Shown: positions 44,567 through 53,071 of the stretch, one piece after another
How positions within the stretch are numbered: the stretch's first letter is position 1
Layout of the letters: each line of letters opens with the position of its first letter
Made by a program: the position numbers and the translations under genes
Notes under the pieces: generated by a model
The model's database searches: none
What the model was told of the DNA's origin: nothing
The model's input: the letters and a program-made list of their open reading frames with translations, nothing else
Assembly: GCA_945787565.1 (NCBI GenBank)
Contig: CALZIE010000003.1
Coordinates: 1-60,816, forward strand
Direction: 5' to 3'
Length of the DNA stretch: 60,816 nucleotides
From: an uncultured Lachnospiraceae bacterium
GTDB taxonomy: Bacteria > Bacillota > Clostridia > Lachnospirales > Lachnospiraceae

Positions 44567-44640
44567 ATAGTTCCATCGGTCATGTTATAAAATATTTAGA
44601 TTTATCATGGATAGTTTACGTTTTACTTTAGAATATATAT

Positions 44641-44648
44641 GGTATAAT
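44641..44648 (+). promoter_or_regulatory. Extended -10 promoter of the two-component operon
   Basis: TGG precedes TATAAT (44643-44648), with TTTACT as a loose -35. It lies inside the longer upstream reading frame, which shows that the histidine kinase starts later. Confidence 0.55.
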
Positions 44649-44699
44649 AAAGAAAATGTGACAGACTGTTACATAATGAGCAGAATGGGAGTTATTATT

Positions 44700-46238
44700 A
44701 TGGATTTGAAGAAAAGGCTTAAGATGTCTTTTTTTATCATTATCATCATCCCGATTCTTCTGATCACAGCATCAGGAAAGGCAATCATCACATATCAGCT
44801 GAATTCCATTCAGGAAGCCTATGATGTGGAGTCGGACACGCTGCAGGTTATTACGAATCCGCTGCAGATTTTAAACCGTCTGACAAGGGATGTGTTCAAC
44901 CGGATTAAGTTATGTGCCATTAAAGAACCGGCAGAATTAGAAGATATGAGCTACATTGCAAGCCTGAATGAAGAAATTACCGAAAAGTATTCGTTTCTTG
45001 TGGTACGAAAGGAAGACCAGTTTGTATTTGCCGGAGATGAGGTAATGCTAAGTAAGATTAAGAAGAGTCTTCCTAAGTTTGGTGAGTATAGCACAGAAGT
45101 GGATGGCGGTATTTATGTAGGTGGAAAGCATCCATTTTTATTAAAACAGCAGGATTTTTATTTTAGCGATGGTTCGGAAGGAACGGTATTTGTTGTTACC
45201 GATGTGAATACGTTAGTTCCTCAGATTAAACAGTCAGCAATTCAGGCGGTTGTGTCATTTGTTGTAATTATATCTATGACCGCATTTTTATTAATTATGT
45301 GGCTATACAGAAGCATCATAAGGCCTCTTGATACGTTAAAGAAGGCAACGAAGGAGATGAAGGAAGGCAATCTGGATTTCTCCATTTCAGGTTCCGCTGA
45401 TGATGAGATCGGACAGCTGTGTCAGGACTTTGAAGAGATGAGAATTCATTTAAAGGAGTTAATCGAGGTAAGGATGCAGTATGAAAGGGAATCCAGAGAA
45501 TTGATCAGCAATATCTCTCATGACTTAAAGACACCGCTTACTGCCATCAAAGGGTATGCGGAAGGATTGATTGATGGGGTGGCGGATACGCCAGAAAGAC
45601 AGGAGAAATATTTAAAGACCATTTACACAAAGGCAAGCGATATGTCGGTGCTTGTAGATGAACTGTCTCTTTATTCTAAGATTGATTCCAATACGGTCCC
45701 TTATAATTTCAGCATTATCAATGTGGCGGATTATTTTAATGATTGCATCGATGAGCTGCGATTTGATTTAGAAGTGAAGAATATAAGACTCGGATATGAG
45801 TATAGTGCCAATCCGGACGCGAAAGCCATTGCGGATGCGGAACAGTTAAAGCGTGTTATCAATAATATTATTGGTAATGCTGTGAAGTATATGGATAAGA
45901 AAGAAGGAAGATTAAATGTCAGGGTAAAGGAAATCTCCAATTTCATTCAGGTTGAGATTGAAGATAACGGCGCAGGCATTTCAAGAAAGGATCTTCCGAA
46001 TATCTTTGACCGTTTCTATCGGGCAGATGCATCCAGAAACTCGAAAAAGGGTGGAACTGGGTTAGGTCTTGCAATCGCGAAGAAGATCATCGAAGAACAT
46101 GAAGGAAGGATCTGGGCGACCAGTGTGGAAGGAGCCGGAACGACCATGTATTTTACAATACGCAGATGGATGGAAAAGAAGCCAGACAAGAAACTGGATA
46201 AGCCAGTAAAAGAGGGAAGAGTGAAGATTAAGGAATAG
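44700..46238 (+). CDS. Sensor histidine kinase
   Basis: About 512 residues. TM1 is at residues 9-27 and TM2 near 178-200, with an extracytoplasmic sensor of some 150 residues between them. HAMP follows (PLDTLKKATKEMKEGNLDF), then HisKA with H274 in SNISHDLKTPLTAIKGYAEG, and HATPase_c with VINNIIGNAVKYMDKKEG, DNGAGIS and GGTGLGLAIAKKI. The ATG at 44700 has GGGAG; an upstream start at 44607 would contain the promoter. The response regulator follows 23 bases later. The signal is unknown. Confidence 0.94.
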   Translation: MDLKKRLKMSFFIIIIIPILLITASGKAIITYQLNSIQEAYDVESDTLQVITNPLQILNRLTRDVFNRIKLCAIKEPAELEDMSYIASLNEEITEKYSFLVVRKEDQFVFAGDEVMLSKIKKSLPKFGEYSTEVDGGIYVGGKHPFLLKQQDFYFSDGSEGTVFVVTDVNTLVPQIKQSAIQAVVSFVVIISMTAFLLIMWLYRSIIRPLDTLKKATKEMKEGNLDFSISGSADDEIGQLCQDFEEMRIHLKELIEVRMQYERESRELISNISHDLKTPLTAIKGYAEGLIDGVADTPERQEKYLKTIYTKASDMSVLVDELSLYSKIDSNTVPYNFSIINVADYFNDCIDELRFDLEVKNIRLGYEYSANPDAKAIADAEQLKRVINNIIGNAVKYMDKKEGRLNVRVKEISNFIQVEIEDNGAGISRKDLPNIFDRFYRADASRNSKKGGTGLGLAIAKKIIEEHEGRIWATSVEGAGTTMYFTIRRWMEKKPDKKLDKPVKEGRVKIKE

Positions 46239-46261
46239 AAGAGTATAAAGGAGGAACTAAG

Positions 46262-46951
46262 ATGGATAAGATATTAATTGTAGAAGATGAAGTAGCGATT
46301 GCAGAGCTTGAGAAGGATTATTTAGAGCTTTCTGGTTTTGAGGTCAGCATTGAGAATGCAGGGGACACGGGACTAGAGAGAGCGTTAAAGGAAGAGTTTA
46401 AGCTTGTGATTTTAGATCTGATGTTACCTGGAATGGATGGATTCGAGATTTGCAGAAAGATTAGGGAAGTGAAGAATATTCCGGTTATTATGGTTTCTGC
46501 AAAGAAAGATGATATTGATAAGATCAGGGGACTTGGCTTAGGTGCGGATGATTATATGACAAAACCATTTAGCCCAAGCGAACTTGTGGCACGAGTGAAA
46601 GCCCATATGGCAAGATATGAGCGTTTAGTTGGATCTGGTATCAAGGAAAATGAGGTCATTGAGATTCGTGGCATCAAGATTGATAAGACAGCAAGAAGAG
46701 TTTATGTAAACGGAGAAGAGAAGGCATTTACGACAAAGGAATTTGATTTACTAACCTTCCTTGCAGAGAATCCGAACCATGTGTACACGAAAGAAGAGCT
46801 GTTCCAGAAGATCTGGGATATGGAATCCATTGGAGATATTGCGACAGTAACCGTTCACATTAAGAAGATTCGTGAGAAGATTGAGACGAACACATCAAAA
46901 CCTCAGTATATTGAGACCATCTGGGGCGTAGGATATCGTTTTAAGATATAG
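46262..46951 (+). CDS. OmpR/PhoB-type response regulator
   Basis: 229 residues: receiver with acidic EDE near residue 8-10, phospho-acceptor D52 in LDLMLPGMDG, K in KPFSPSELVARV, then a winged-helix effector (FTTKEFDLLTFLAENPNHVYTKEELFQKIWD and VTVHIKKIREKIE). It is the cognate partner of the upstream kinase and probably regulates transcription of its own and distant genes. Confidence 0.96.
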   Translation: MDKILIVEDEVAIAELEKDYLELSGFEVSIENAGDTGLERALKEEFKLVILDLMLPGMDGFEICRKIREVKNIPVIMVSAKKDDIDKIRGLGLGADDYMTKPFSPSELVARVKAHMARYERLVGSGIKENEVIEIRGIKIDKTARRVYVNGEEKAFTTKEFDLLTFLAENPNHVYTKEELFQKIWDMESIGDIATVTVHIKKIREKIETNTSKPQYIETIWGVGYRFKI

Positions 46952-46958
46952 GAGAGAT

Positions 46959-47666
46959 ATGAAGTTAAACGTATTATTTGAAGATGAGACAATGGTCGTG
47001 GCAGAAAAGCCAGCAGGTGTCTTAAGTCAGTCAGACCGCTCAACAGAGCTTGCCATGACGGACCATGTAAAAAACTATTTGTATGATAAGTACGGAAAAG
47101 GGAAGGCAGAGGTTTTCTTAATCCACCGTTTAGACCGTCCGGTGGGTGGCGTCATGGTGTTTGCAAGGACAAAAGAGGCGGCGGCTTCGTTAAGCAAACA
47201 GGTGCAGGACAAGACGATGGAGAAACATTATCTTGCTGTATTAAACAGCAGACAAACGGTTATGACAGAGTATAAGCAGGTTATTGATTATCTGATAAAG
47301 GATCCAAAGACCAATCTGTCTGCCATTACCACCGAAACAAACAAACAGGCTAAGAAAGCGGTATTGAATTATAAAATTGTGGCATCCTTAGAGAAGGACG
47401 GAGAAGATCTTTCCCTGGCAGAGATTGAACTGTTAACAGGCAGACATCATCAGATCAGGGTTCAGATGGAAAAGGAAACTGGCGGTCTGTGGGGTGATAC
47501 TAAGTATAATAAAACCTTTATACCAAAAGAAAGATGGGTGAATCCTGGACTTTATTCTTATCTGCTTTCTTTCCTTCACCCAAAGACGAAGAAAAGGATG
47601 ACATTAAAGTGTCTGCCAACGGAAGGAATCTTTCAGGCGTTCCAAGAAGATATGAAAAAGATCTAA
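46959..47666 (+). CDS. RluA-family pseudouridine synthase
   Basis: 235 residues with VVAEKPAGVLSQ at the N terminus, catalytic D59 in HRLDRPVGGVMVFAR and GRHHQIRVQM. There is no S4 domain. It starts seven bases after the response regulator, so it is read from the same transcript. Substrate (23S rRNA or tRNA position) cannot be read from the sequence. Confidence 0.93.
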   Translation: MKLNVLFEDETMVVAEKPAGVLSQSDRSTELAMTDHVKNYLYDKYGKGKAEVFLIHRLDRPVGGVMVFARTKEAAASLSKQVQDKTMEKHYLAVLNSRQTVMTEYKQVIDYLIKDPKTNLSAITTETNKQAKKAVLNYKIVASLEKDGEDLSLAEIELLTGRHHQIRVQMEKETGGLWGDTKYNKTFIPKERWVNPGLYSYLLSFLHPKTKKRMTLKCLPTEGIFQAFQEDMKKI

Positions 47667-47681
47667 CAGGAGGGCACGAAG

Positions 47682-47933
47682 ATGGAGATGGAGACAAGAA
47701 TCGCTTTAATTGGTGTGATTGTAGAGGATATTCAATCATCGGGAGAGGTAAATGAGATCCTTCATGAGTATGGACCTCATATTATCGGTAGAATGGGTGT
47801 ACCATATCGGGAGAGAGGAATCAAGATCATCAGTGTAGTCGTGGATGCAGAGAATGATGTAATCAGCTCCCTAGCTGGAAAGCTTGACATGGTAAAAGGA
47901 ATCAAAGTAAAGACCATGTATGCAAAGAACTAG
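47682..47933 (+). CDS. TM1266-type iron-only hydrogenase system regulator
   Basis: An 83-residue ACT-like protein similar to the TM1266/'iron-only hydrogenase system putative regulator' family: RIALIGVIVEDIQSSGEVNEI, HIIGRMGVPYRERGIKIISVVVDA. It starts 16 bases after the pseudouridine synthase and its stop codon overlaps the following palindrome. Usually found with hydrogenase maturation genes, none of which are in the window, so its partner is unknown. Confidence 0.88.
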   Translation: MEMETRIALIGVIVEDIQSSGEVNEILHEYGPHIIGRMGVPYRERGIKIISVVVDAENDVISSLAGKLDMVKGIKVKTMYAKN

Positions 47934-47988
47934 GAAACAAGAAAAGGGCTGCCGCCTCATATGAGGCGGCAGCCCTTTCCTTGTTTCC
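47933..47988. terminator. Very strong bidirectional palindrome terminator
   Basis: 28-base arms with one mismatch, centred between 47960 and 47961; the core is AAGGGCTGCCGCCTCAT and its complement. It begins at the last base of the stop codon of the TM1266-type gene and serves the convergent lipoprotein gene too. Confidence 0.9.
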
Positions 47989-47998
47989 TATAAGACGC

Positions 47999-49744
47999 TT
48001 ACTTTTGGCTGCGGATCCATTCATCCATATACTCATTGATGATACTGTATGGACAAGGTCCCATCTTTAACAGGAACTCGTGGAAATCCATTAATGTGAA
48101 CTTCTCTCCTAATGCATTTTTTGCTTTATTCTGCAGTTCCATAATCTCAATATACCCGATGGAGTATGGAAGATAGATTCCAGGCTCCGAAAGAATCGTA
48201 TAATAGATTTCTTCTGCAATATCAGATGAAACGCCATAGACATTCCAGAATTCTGCGGTATCTGATTTGGTCCAGCCTTCATAATGGATGCCAATATCCG
48301 TTAAGGAATACAGGCAGTGAAGGGCAACCATATTGGAAACAAGCATACTCTCAAGATCTTTTGTGAAGCCTGCAAGACTGTAGGAATAGGCTTCTACGTA
48401 GGTGGCCCAGCCCTCATCATATCCAGTGATATTGATGAGATTCCGGAGTGGGTGCGGATTTTGGGAACGGAAGTAAACATTCTGGTACAGATGTCCCGGG
48501 TACCCTTCGTGTGCGATGGTAGGGAAGATTTCCGACATGTCGTAGACTGGATTATTATTGATATAGATAAAGTTCTCTTGATAGCTGTCAATTGGAGGGA
48601 CTAAGTACATAGCCGGGCTTAAATGCTCACGCAGAGATTCATGCACATAGCGGACAGAACAGTTTACATCATCGATGGATGGAAAGTCATCTTTTATGGC
48701 ATCTTTTAAGTAGGTCAGGATTTCATAAGGTTCTGTTTTTGGAAATTTGAAGTTATTTATCTGGGTTGTGATGGTAGGGTTCTGAATCTGAATGGTGGTC
48801 ATTGTTAAGATGGAAGAGTTTAATGTGTTAGAGAGGGCAGTCTTCATTTCCTTGATTGTTTTTTTAGAACCGGTAGAAATCTGACACATCAGCTCATAGT
48901 ATTCCTTACCTTCACTAAAACCGCACAGACCAATCTGATTGGTAGCAGTTCCCTTTAAGACTTCTAAGGTATTAATCAGGTTTTCATAGGCAGGAATAAC
49001 CGATTCTTTGACCGCCTTTTCATTCTGTTCGGCATAAGAAACCATAGCTTCTGCTGACAGCCCTTCAAAGGAGGCGATTTTTTCATTGAAGCATTCAATC
49101 AGAAGATTATTTTCAGAATCCTTGATGAAGTCGCTACACTGACGGATAATCATATCTGCCACTTCATCGGACATAAAGAAGCCATTCTCTGATTTTTGCC
49201 GTTCAAACTCACAGATTTGTTCAAAATAGGTGCCAATGCAGTTTAGCAGGTTTAAGTAAGTTATGATATCGGATTCTTTCGAAAAAGAATATTCAGCAAG
49301 CAGAATTGGAAGCTGGGCCTGAATACCGGTCGTAGGTCCGAGGGTTTCCTGATAGTATAAATAATCGCCGGTTTTGATTGTATTTTCTAACGTGACACTT
49401 AGAATGTCATAGATAAGCTGTTCTTCTGCTGTTAGATTGGCGGGATCATAGCGTTTCAAGGTGGAAAGATAATTCTCTGCTTGTAATATTTCTTCATTCA
49501 TTTTATCAAGCGAATAGTCCCCAAGGCTTGCTTCGGGCTCTTTAATCCCATAAGATTCCGGATTGGAAAGGGAGTAGTGGAGGGAAATCGTATCGGTAGA
49601 GACTTCAGTTTGAAATATTTCATTTATAAATTCAGCAAAGCTTTTTAGCGGTGCTTCTTTTGTTGTTTTCAGCCGGCAGCTGCAGCCGGCGATCATCATA
49701 GTAAGGCATAGCATGCATGCTACGAATTTTTTTAAGCCTTTCAT
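47999..49744 (-). CDS. DUF885 family lipoprotein (putative metallopeptidase)
   Basis: 581 residues. The N terminus is a lipoprotein signal with lipobox MIAGC and Cys21, so the protein is anchored on the outer membrane face. The zinc-like motif HEGYPGHLYQ lies around residue 405, with the family's later motifs GWATYVEAY and PGIYLPYSIGY. DUF885 proteins are HExGH metallohydrolases or carboxypeptidases. It is a single-gene unit. Confidence 0.92.
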   Translation of the reverse strand: MKGLKKFVACMLCLTMMIAGCSCRLKTTKEAPLKSFAEFINEIFQTEVSTDTISLHYSLSNPESYGIKEPEASLGDYSLDKMNEEILQAENYLSTLKRYDPANLTAEEQLIYDILSVTLENTIKTGDYLYYQETLGPTTGIQAQLPILLAEYSFSKESDIITYLNLLNCIGTYFEQICEFERQKSENGFFMSDEVADMIIRQCSDFIKDSENNLLIECFNEKIASFEGLSAEAMVSYAEQNEKAVKESVIPAYENLINTLEVLKGTATNQIGLCGFSEGKEYYELMCQISTGSKKTIKEMKTALSNTLNSSILTMTTIQIQNPTITTQINNFKFPKTEPYEILTYLKDAIKDDFPSIDDVNCSVRYVHESLREHLSPAMYLVPPIDSYQENFIYINNNPVYDMSEIFPTIAHEGYPGHLYQNVYFRSQNPHPLRNLINITGYDEGWATYVEAYSYSLAGFTKDLESMLVSNMVALHCLYSLTDIGIHYEGWTKSDTAEFWNVYGVSSDIAEEIYYTILSEPGIYLPYSIGYIEIMELQNKAKNALGEKFTLMDFHEFLLKMGPCPYSIINEYMDEWIRSQK

Positions 49745-49878
49745 GCTTTATTTCCTCCTGGATTTATCATGAATAACAAGATAAAATCGGTCATTTATAT
49801 AAGTGTATTCCGGGTTATCACAATACATACCCCAGAGGAGGGGATATTAAGACAAATGTGGGAGACATAAAGGAGGTG

Positions 49879-49908
49879 TTAAGCTTTTTGGAAAAACGAC
49901 CGAAATAT
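49879..49908 (+). promoter_or_regulatory. Candidate flagellar sigma-28 promoter
   Basis: TTAA (49879-49882), 17 bases, CCGAAATAT (49900-49908), a partial match to the TAAA/CCGATAT pattern of flagellar sigma factors. The three genes downstream are flagellar. Confidence 0.35.
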
Positions 49909-49949
49909 CTAATAATAGGGTATAAAGAGTGAGCAAAGAGAGGAATGCA

Positions 49950-52900
49950 ATGTATATAAATGCAATCAATAAATTAGGGATTCGTGCATATGAGCCGGAA
50001 ACAGAGACAAGTACAGTTAGTACAGAAATTACAAGCAGTAAAATAAAAGAATCTGGGCTAACGCAGGCAGGAAGCACCAAAGATATCCGAGAAAATGCAG
50101 GGGATACTGGGGCCGGAATGTTTACAAAGGTAGAGGTCACATCCGGCATCGCTGTCAGTACAGAAAAGAAGCAGGAAATTCAAAATCCGCTTCAGTCTTT
50201 ATGCTCCCAGATGACAGAAGAAGATTATCAGGATTTAAAAGAAGAAGGTACTTCCATTGAGGAGTATGATTCTGATCGACTTGAAAAAGCGCTAGAGCGA
50301 ATCAAGAAGGGGAAAGAGTTAAGACAGAAGAGCGTGGATTCTCAGATAGAGACGAAAAAGGAAAAAAGGCACAATAACGAGCAGGCAGCAGTAAGTGAGT
50401 GTGCTTCAAATGGACTTGATTCCTATTTCGCAGAAGTGCTGTCAGGCGCTAATATGCCAGTGACAGAAGAAAATATCACAAGAATAAAAGAAGCAATGGA
50501 TTTATTATCTGCCTCCTCTAGTATGACGGATGCCTCCTATCAATACATAATCGGTAATGAGATGGCAGTGACACCGGATGCAGTCTATAAAGCAGTTTAT
50601 AGCGGAATGGGAGCAGGAGGCCAAAAAGCAGAGCTTGAGGAAAGTGTGATGAATGAGTTACTCACTTCCATTGAGCAGATGTTAGAGGCAGAAGGTAAAG
50701 CGGCAGATGAAAAGAGTCTTAACGATGCAAAGTGGCTCTTGAAAAATGGTTTGCCGGTAACGACTGAGAATATAGAGAAGAAGCAGTTTTTAGAGCAGCT
50801 TAAAGAAGAGGTGGATATTAAGAATGCGGTATCTAGCTTGGTTAAGGCTTTAAAAGATGGAATTGCACCAACCACAGCAGATCTGATGGAGGGAGATTCT
50901 CATAAGATGGAAAGTCTGCTTGCAGATATCTCGGAAATGGATGCAAAAACCGTACGTGTGGCAGTATACCGTCAGAAGATGCAGTTAGAAAGTGAGAGCA
51001 TAAAAAGTGAGCTGACGATGCAGGATCTAAGAGAGGCACAGGCAGAATCGGAAGATGCAATACAGCTGGCTATGGAACAGATCGCCGAGGATGATGTCAA
51101 CGTGATTACTGCAAAGAGACAGCTCGAAGAGATTCGTCTGAAGTTAACGATGGAGTCCGCCCAGAAAATGAAAGAAATGGGGATCGCACCGGATACGGCA
51201 GAACTTTCTAAGATGGTGGAAGGCCTTCGAGAGCTGGAGGATCGTTATTATCAAAGCATGATGGAGGAAGTAAACGGACGAAGTGGAGATTCTTCTTTAT
51301 TAAAAGAAACCATTGGTACAATATCCGGGTTAAAGACGGTACCGGCAGCCGTGCTTGGTGCAACGTTAGAAGCAAGAAAAACCATTACAGTCGCAGAGCT
51401 TTCTGTGGCAGGGGAAGGAATGAAAGCGGCATATGAGAAAGTAGAGAGTGCATATGAACCGTTAATGACCGCTCCAAGAAGTGACTTAGGAGACTCCATT
51501 ACAAAGGCATTTCAGAATGTGGATTCAATCCTGGAAGATATGGGACAGGAAATCAATGAAAGCAATCAAAGAGCAGTGAGAATCTTAGCTTACAATCAGA
51601 TTGAGCTGACAGAAGAGAATATCACAGAGATGAAAGCATACGATACGATGGTAAACAGCCTGATTTCCAATATGAAGCCTGCCGTGACCGCATCTATGAT
51701 TAAGGAAGGCATTAATCCGCTTTCTATGTCCATCGAGGAACTGAATGAGAAGGCAAAGGAAATCATAAAGGAACAGGGAATCACTGCAGAAGAGAAGTTC
51801 AGCGAATATCTAGTGAACTTAGAAAGCAAGAAAGAGATTACTCCAGAAGAGCGGAGCTCTTATATCGGCATTTACCGTCTATTACATCAGGTACAGAAAA
51901 GTGATGGGGCAGCAATCGGAGCAGTCGTAAAGGCCGGTCAGGAAGTGACCTTAAATACGCTATTAACAGCTGTGCGAAGCGAGAAAAAACAGAATCAGGA
52001 TTTTCAGATTGATGATGACTTTGGAATGGCGGTAAAGACAGAGGCAAACGGGGAAAGTATATCTGCGCAGATTAATTCCGCATATGATACGCAGACAAAG
52101 ACCGATTATATGAAGCAGATCCTAGATAAGGCTATTAACAGGATGACGCCAGAGAATACCGAAAAGATGGTAAAAGAATATGAAGCATACGGGGAAGTAA
52201 GCTTAGAGACGCTCATTGATTCCATGGATGTACCAAAAGACGATCATCTTACGGCTTATGAAGAAATGAAGTTTGAAGAGATGAAGGAATTTAGCAAAAA
52301 CCATGATGAGGAGATAGCGTTCTTAAGACAGTATCAGGCAGCTGATACGATTGAGAACCGTAAGGCAGCGCAGATCTTACTTCAGGACCCATCCTTTCTA
52401 TTAAATAGTTTAGAAAAAATGCAGCAGTCAGAAGAACAAGCGGATTATAAGGAAGCGGAAAGTCTTCTTGATAGTATGGAGAGCAGAGAATCCTTTATGG
52501 CGACAGCTGAAGAGTTCTTAGAAAACATAAAAAGTAAGGTAGAAGATCAGTACTGCATGGAAGCAATTGAGCAGGCAGATGCAGTGATGCTACAGAATAC
52601 ACTCAAAGTATTAAAGCTATCCAATACGCTTGCGAAGAACGGATATTTTAATATTCCGGTTGTGTCCGGTGATACCGTAACCAATATTAACTTAACAATT
52701 CTGCATGACCAGGATGAGAGAGGAAGAATCTCCATCACCTTAAAGGATGCATCGGAATCTAAAGTGGCGTTAGACCTTACGGTTACGAAAGAGGACGTAA
52801 AGTGCTTTGTAACAACAGAAAATGAGGCAACGGGCAGACAGTTAAGTGCATTAAGCGAGGAATTTAAACAGGTGTTTAAAGAAGCAGGATTTGAGACCAA

Positions 52901-53051
52901 AAGCCTTTTCTTTACCTCAATTGGAATGGGAAATGATAACAACTTAAGAAATGGTATGAAGGCAGAAAGCAAAGAGCTAGATGCCGTAAGCACCGATGCA
53001 CTGTATCAGCTATCCAAACAGACCATTCAGATGTTAATGAAGCAGATTTAA
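49950..53051 (+). CDS. Large flagellar-associated protein, FliK-like C terminus
   Basis: 1033 residues with an ATG after GAGAGG; an upstream in-frame GTG lacks a site. The protein is mostly helical, with repeated short motifs of the form VTxENIxxxKxxxxxxS (for example TEENITRIKEAMDLL, TTENIEKKQFLEQL, TEENITEMKAYD), as if built from degenerate helical repeats. The last 130 residues (INLTILHDQDERGRISITLKD, then QLSALSEEFKQVFKEAGFETKSL) resemble the FliK hook-length-control C-terminal domain. I recall such proteins as DUF6240 in Lachnospiraceae (not checked). It lies 20 bases before flagellin. Confidence 0.75.
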   Translation: MYINAINKLGIRAYEPETETSTVSTEITSSKIKESGLTQAGSTKDIRENAGDTGAGMFTKVEVTSGIAVSTEKKQEIQNPLQSLCSQMTEEDYQDLKEEGTSIEEYDSDRLEKALERIKKGKELRQKSVDSQIETKKEKRHNNEQAAVSECASNGLDSYFAEVLSGANMPVTEENITRIKEAMDLLSASSSMTDASYQYIIGNEMAVTPDAVYKAVYSGMGAGGQKAELEESVMNELLTSIEQMLEAEGKAADEKSLNDAKWLLKNGLPVTTENIEKKQFLEQLKEEVDIKNAVSSLVKALKDGIAPTTADLMEGDSHKMESLLADISEMDAKTVRVAVYRQKMQLESESIKSELTMQDLREAQAESEDAIQLAMEQIAEDDVNVITAKRQLEEIRLKLTMESAQKMKEMGIAPDTAELSKMVEGLRELEDRYYQSMMEEVNGRSGDSSLLKETIGTISGLKTVPAAVLGATLEARKTITVAELSVAGEGMKAAYEKVESAYEPLMTAPRSDLGDSITKAFQNVDSILEDMGQEINESNQRAVRILAYNQIELTEENITEMKAYDTMVNSLISNMKPAVTASMIKEGINPLSMSIEELNEKAKEIIKEQGITAEEKFSEYLVNLESKKEITPEERSSYIGIYRLLHQVQKSDGAAIGAVVKAGQEVTLNTLLTAVRSEKKQNQDFQIDDDFGMAVKTEANGESISAQINSAYDTQTKTDYMKQILDKAINRMTPENTEKMVKEYEAYGEVSLETLIDSMDVPKDDHLTAYEEMKFEEMKEFSKNHDEEIAFLRQYQAADTIENRKAAQILLQDPSFLLNSLEKMQQSEEQADYKEAESLLDSMESRESFMATAEEFLENIKSKVEDQYCMEAIEQADAVMLQNTLKVLKLSNTLAKNGYFNIPVVSGDTVTNINLTILHDQDERGRISITLKDASESKVALDLTVTKEDVKCFVTTENEATGRQLSALSEEFKQVFKEAGFETKSLFFTSIGMGNDNNLRNGMKAESKELDAVSTDALYQLSKQTIQMLMKQI

Positions 53052-53071
53052 ATAAAGAGAGGAAACATACG

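Noticed and set aside
44607..44699. Upstream extension of the sensor kinase
   Set aside because: The segment contains the likely promoter, and the ATG at 44700 has a GGGAG site followed directly by the first membrane helix.
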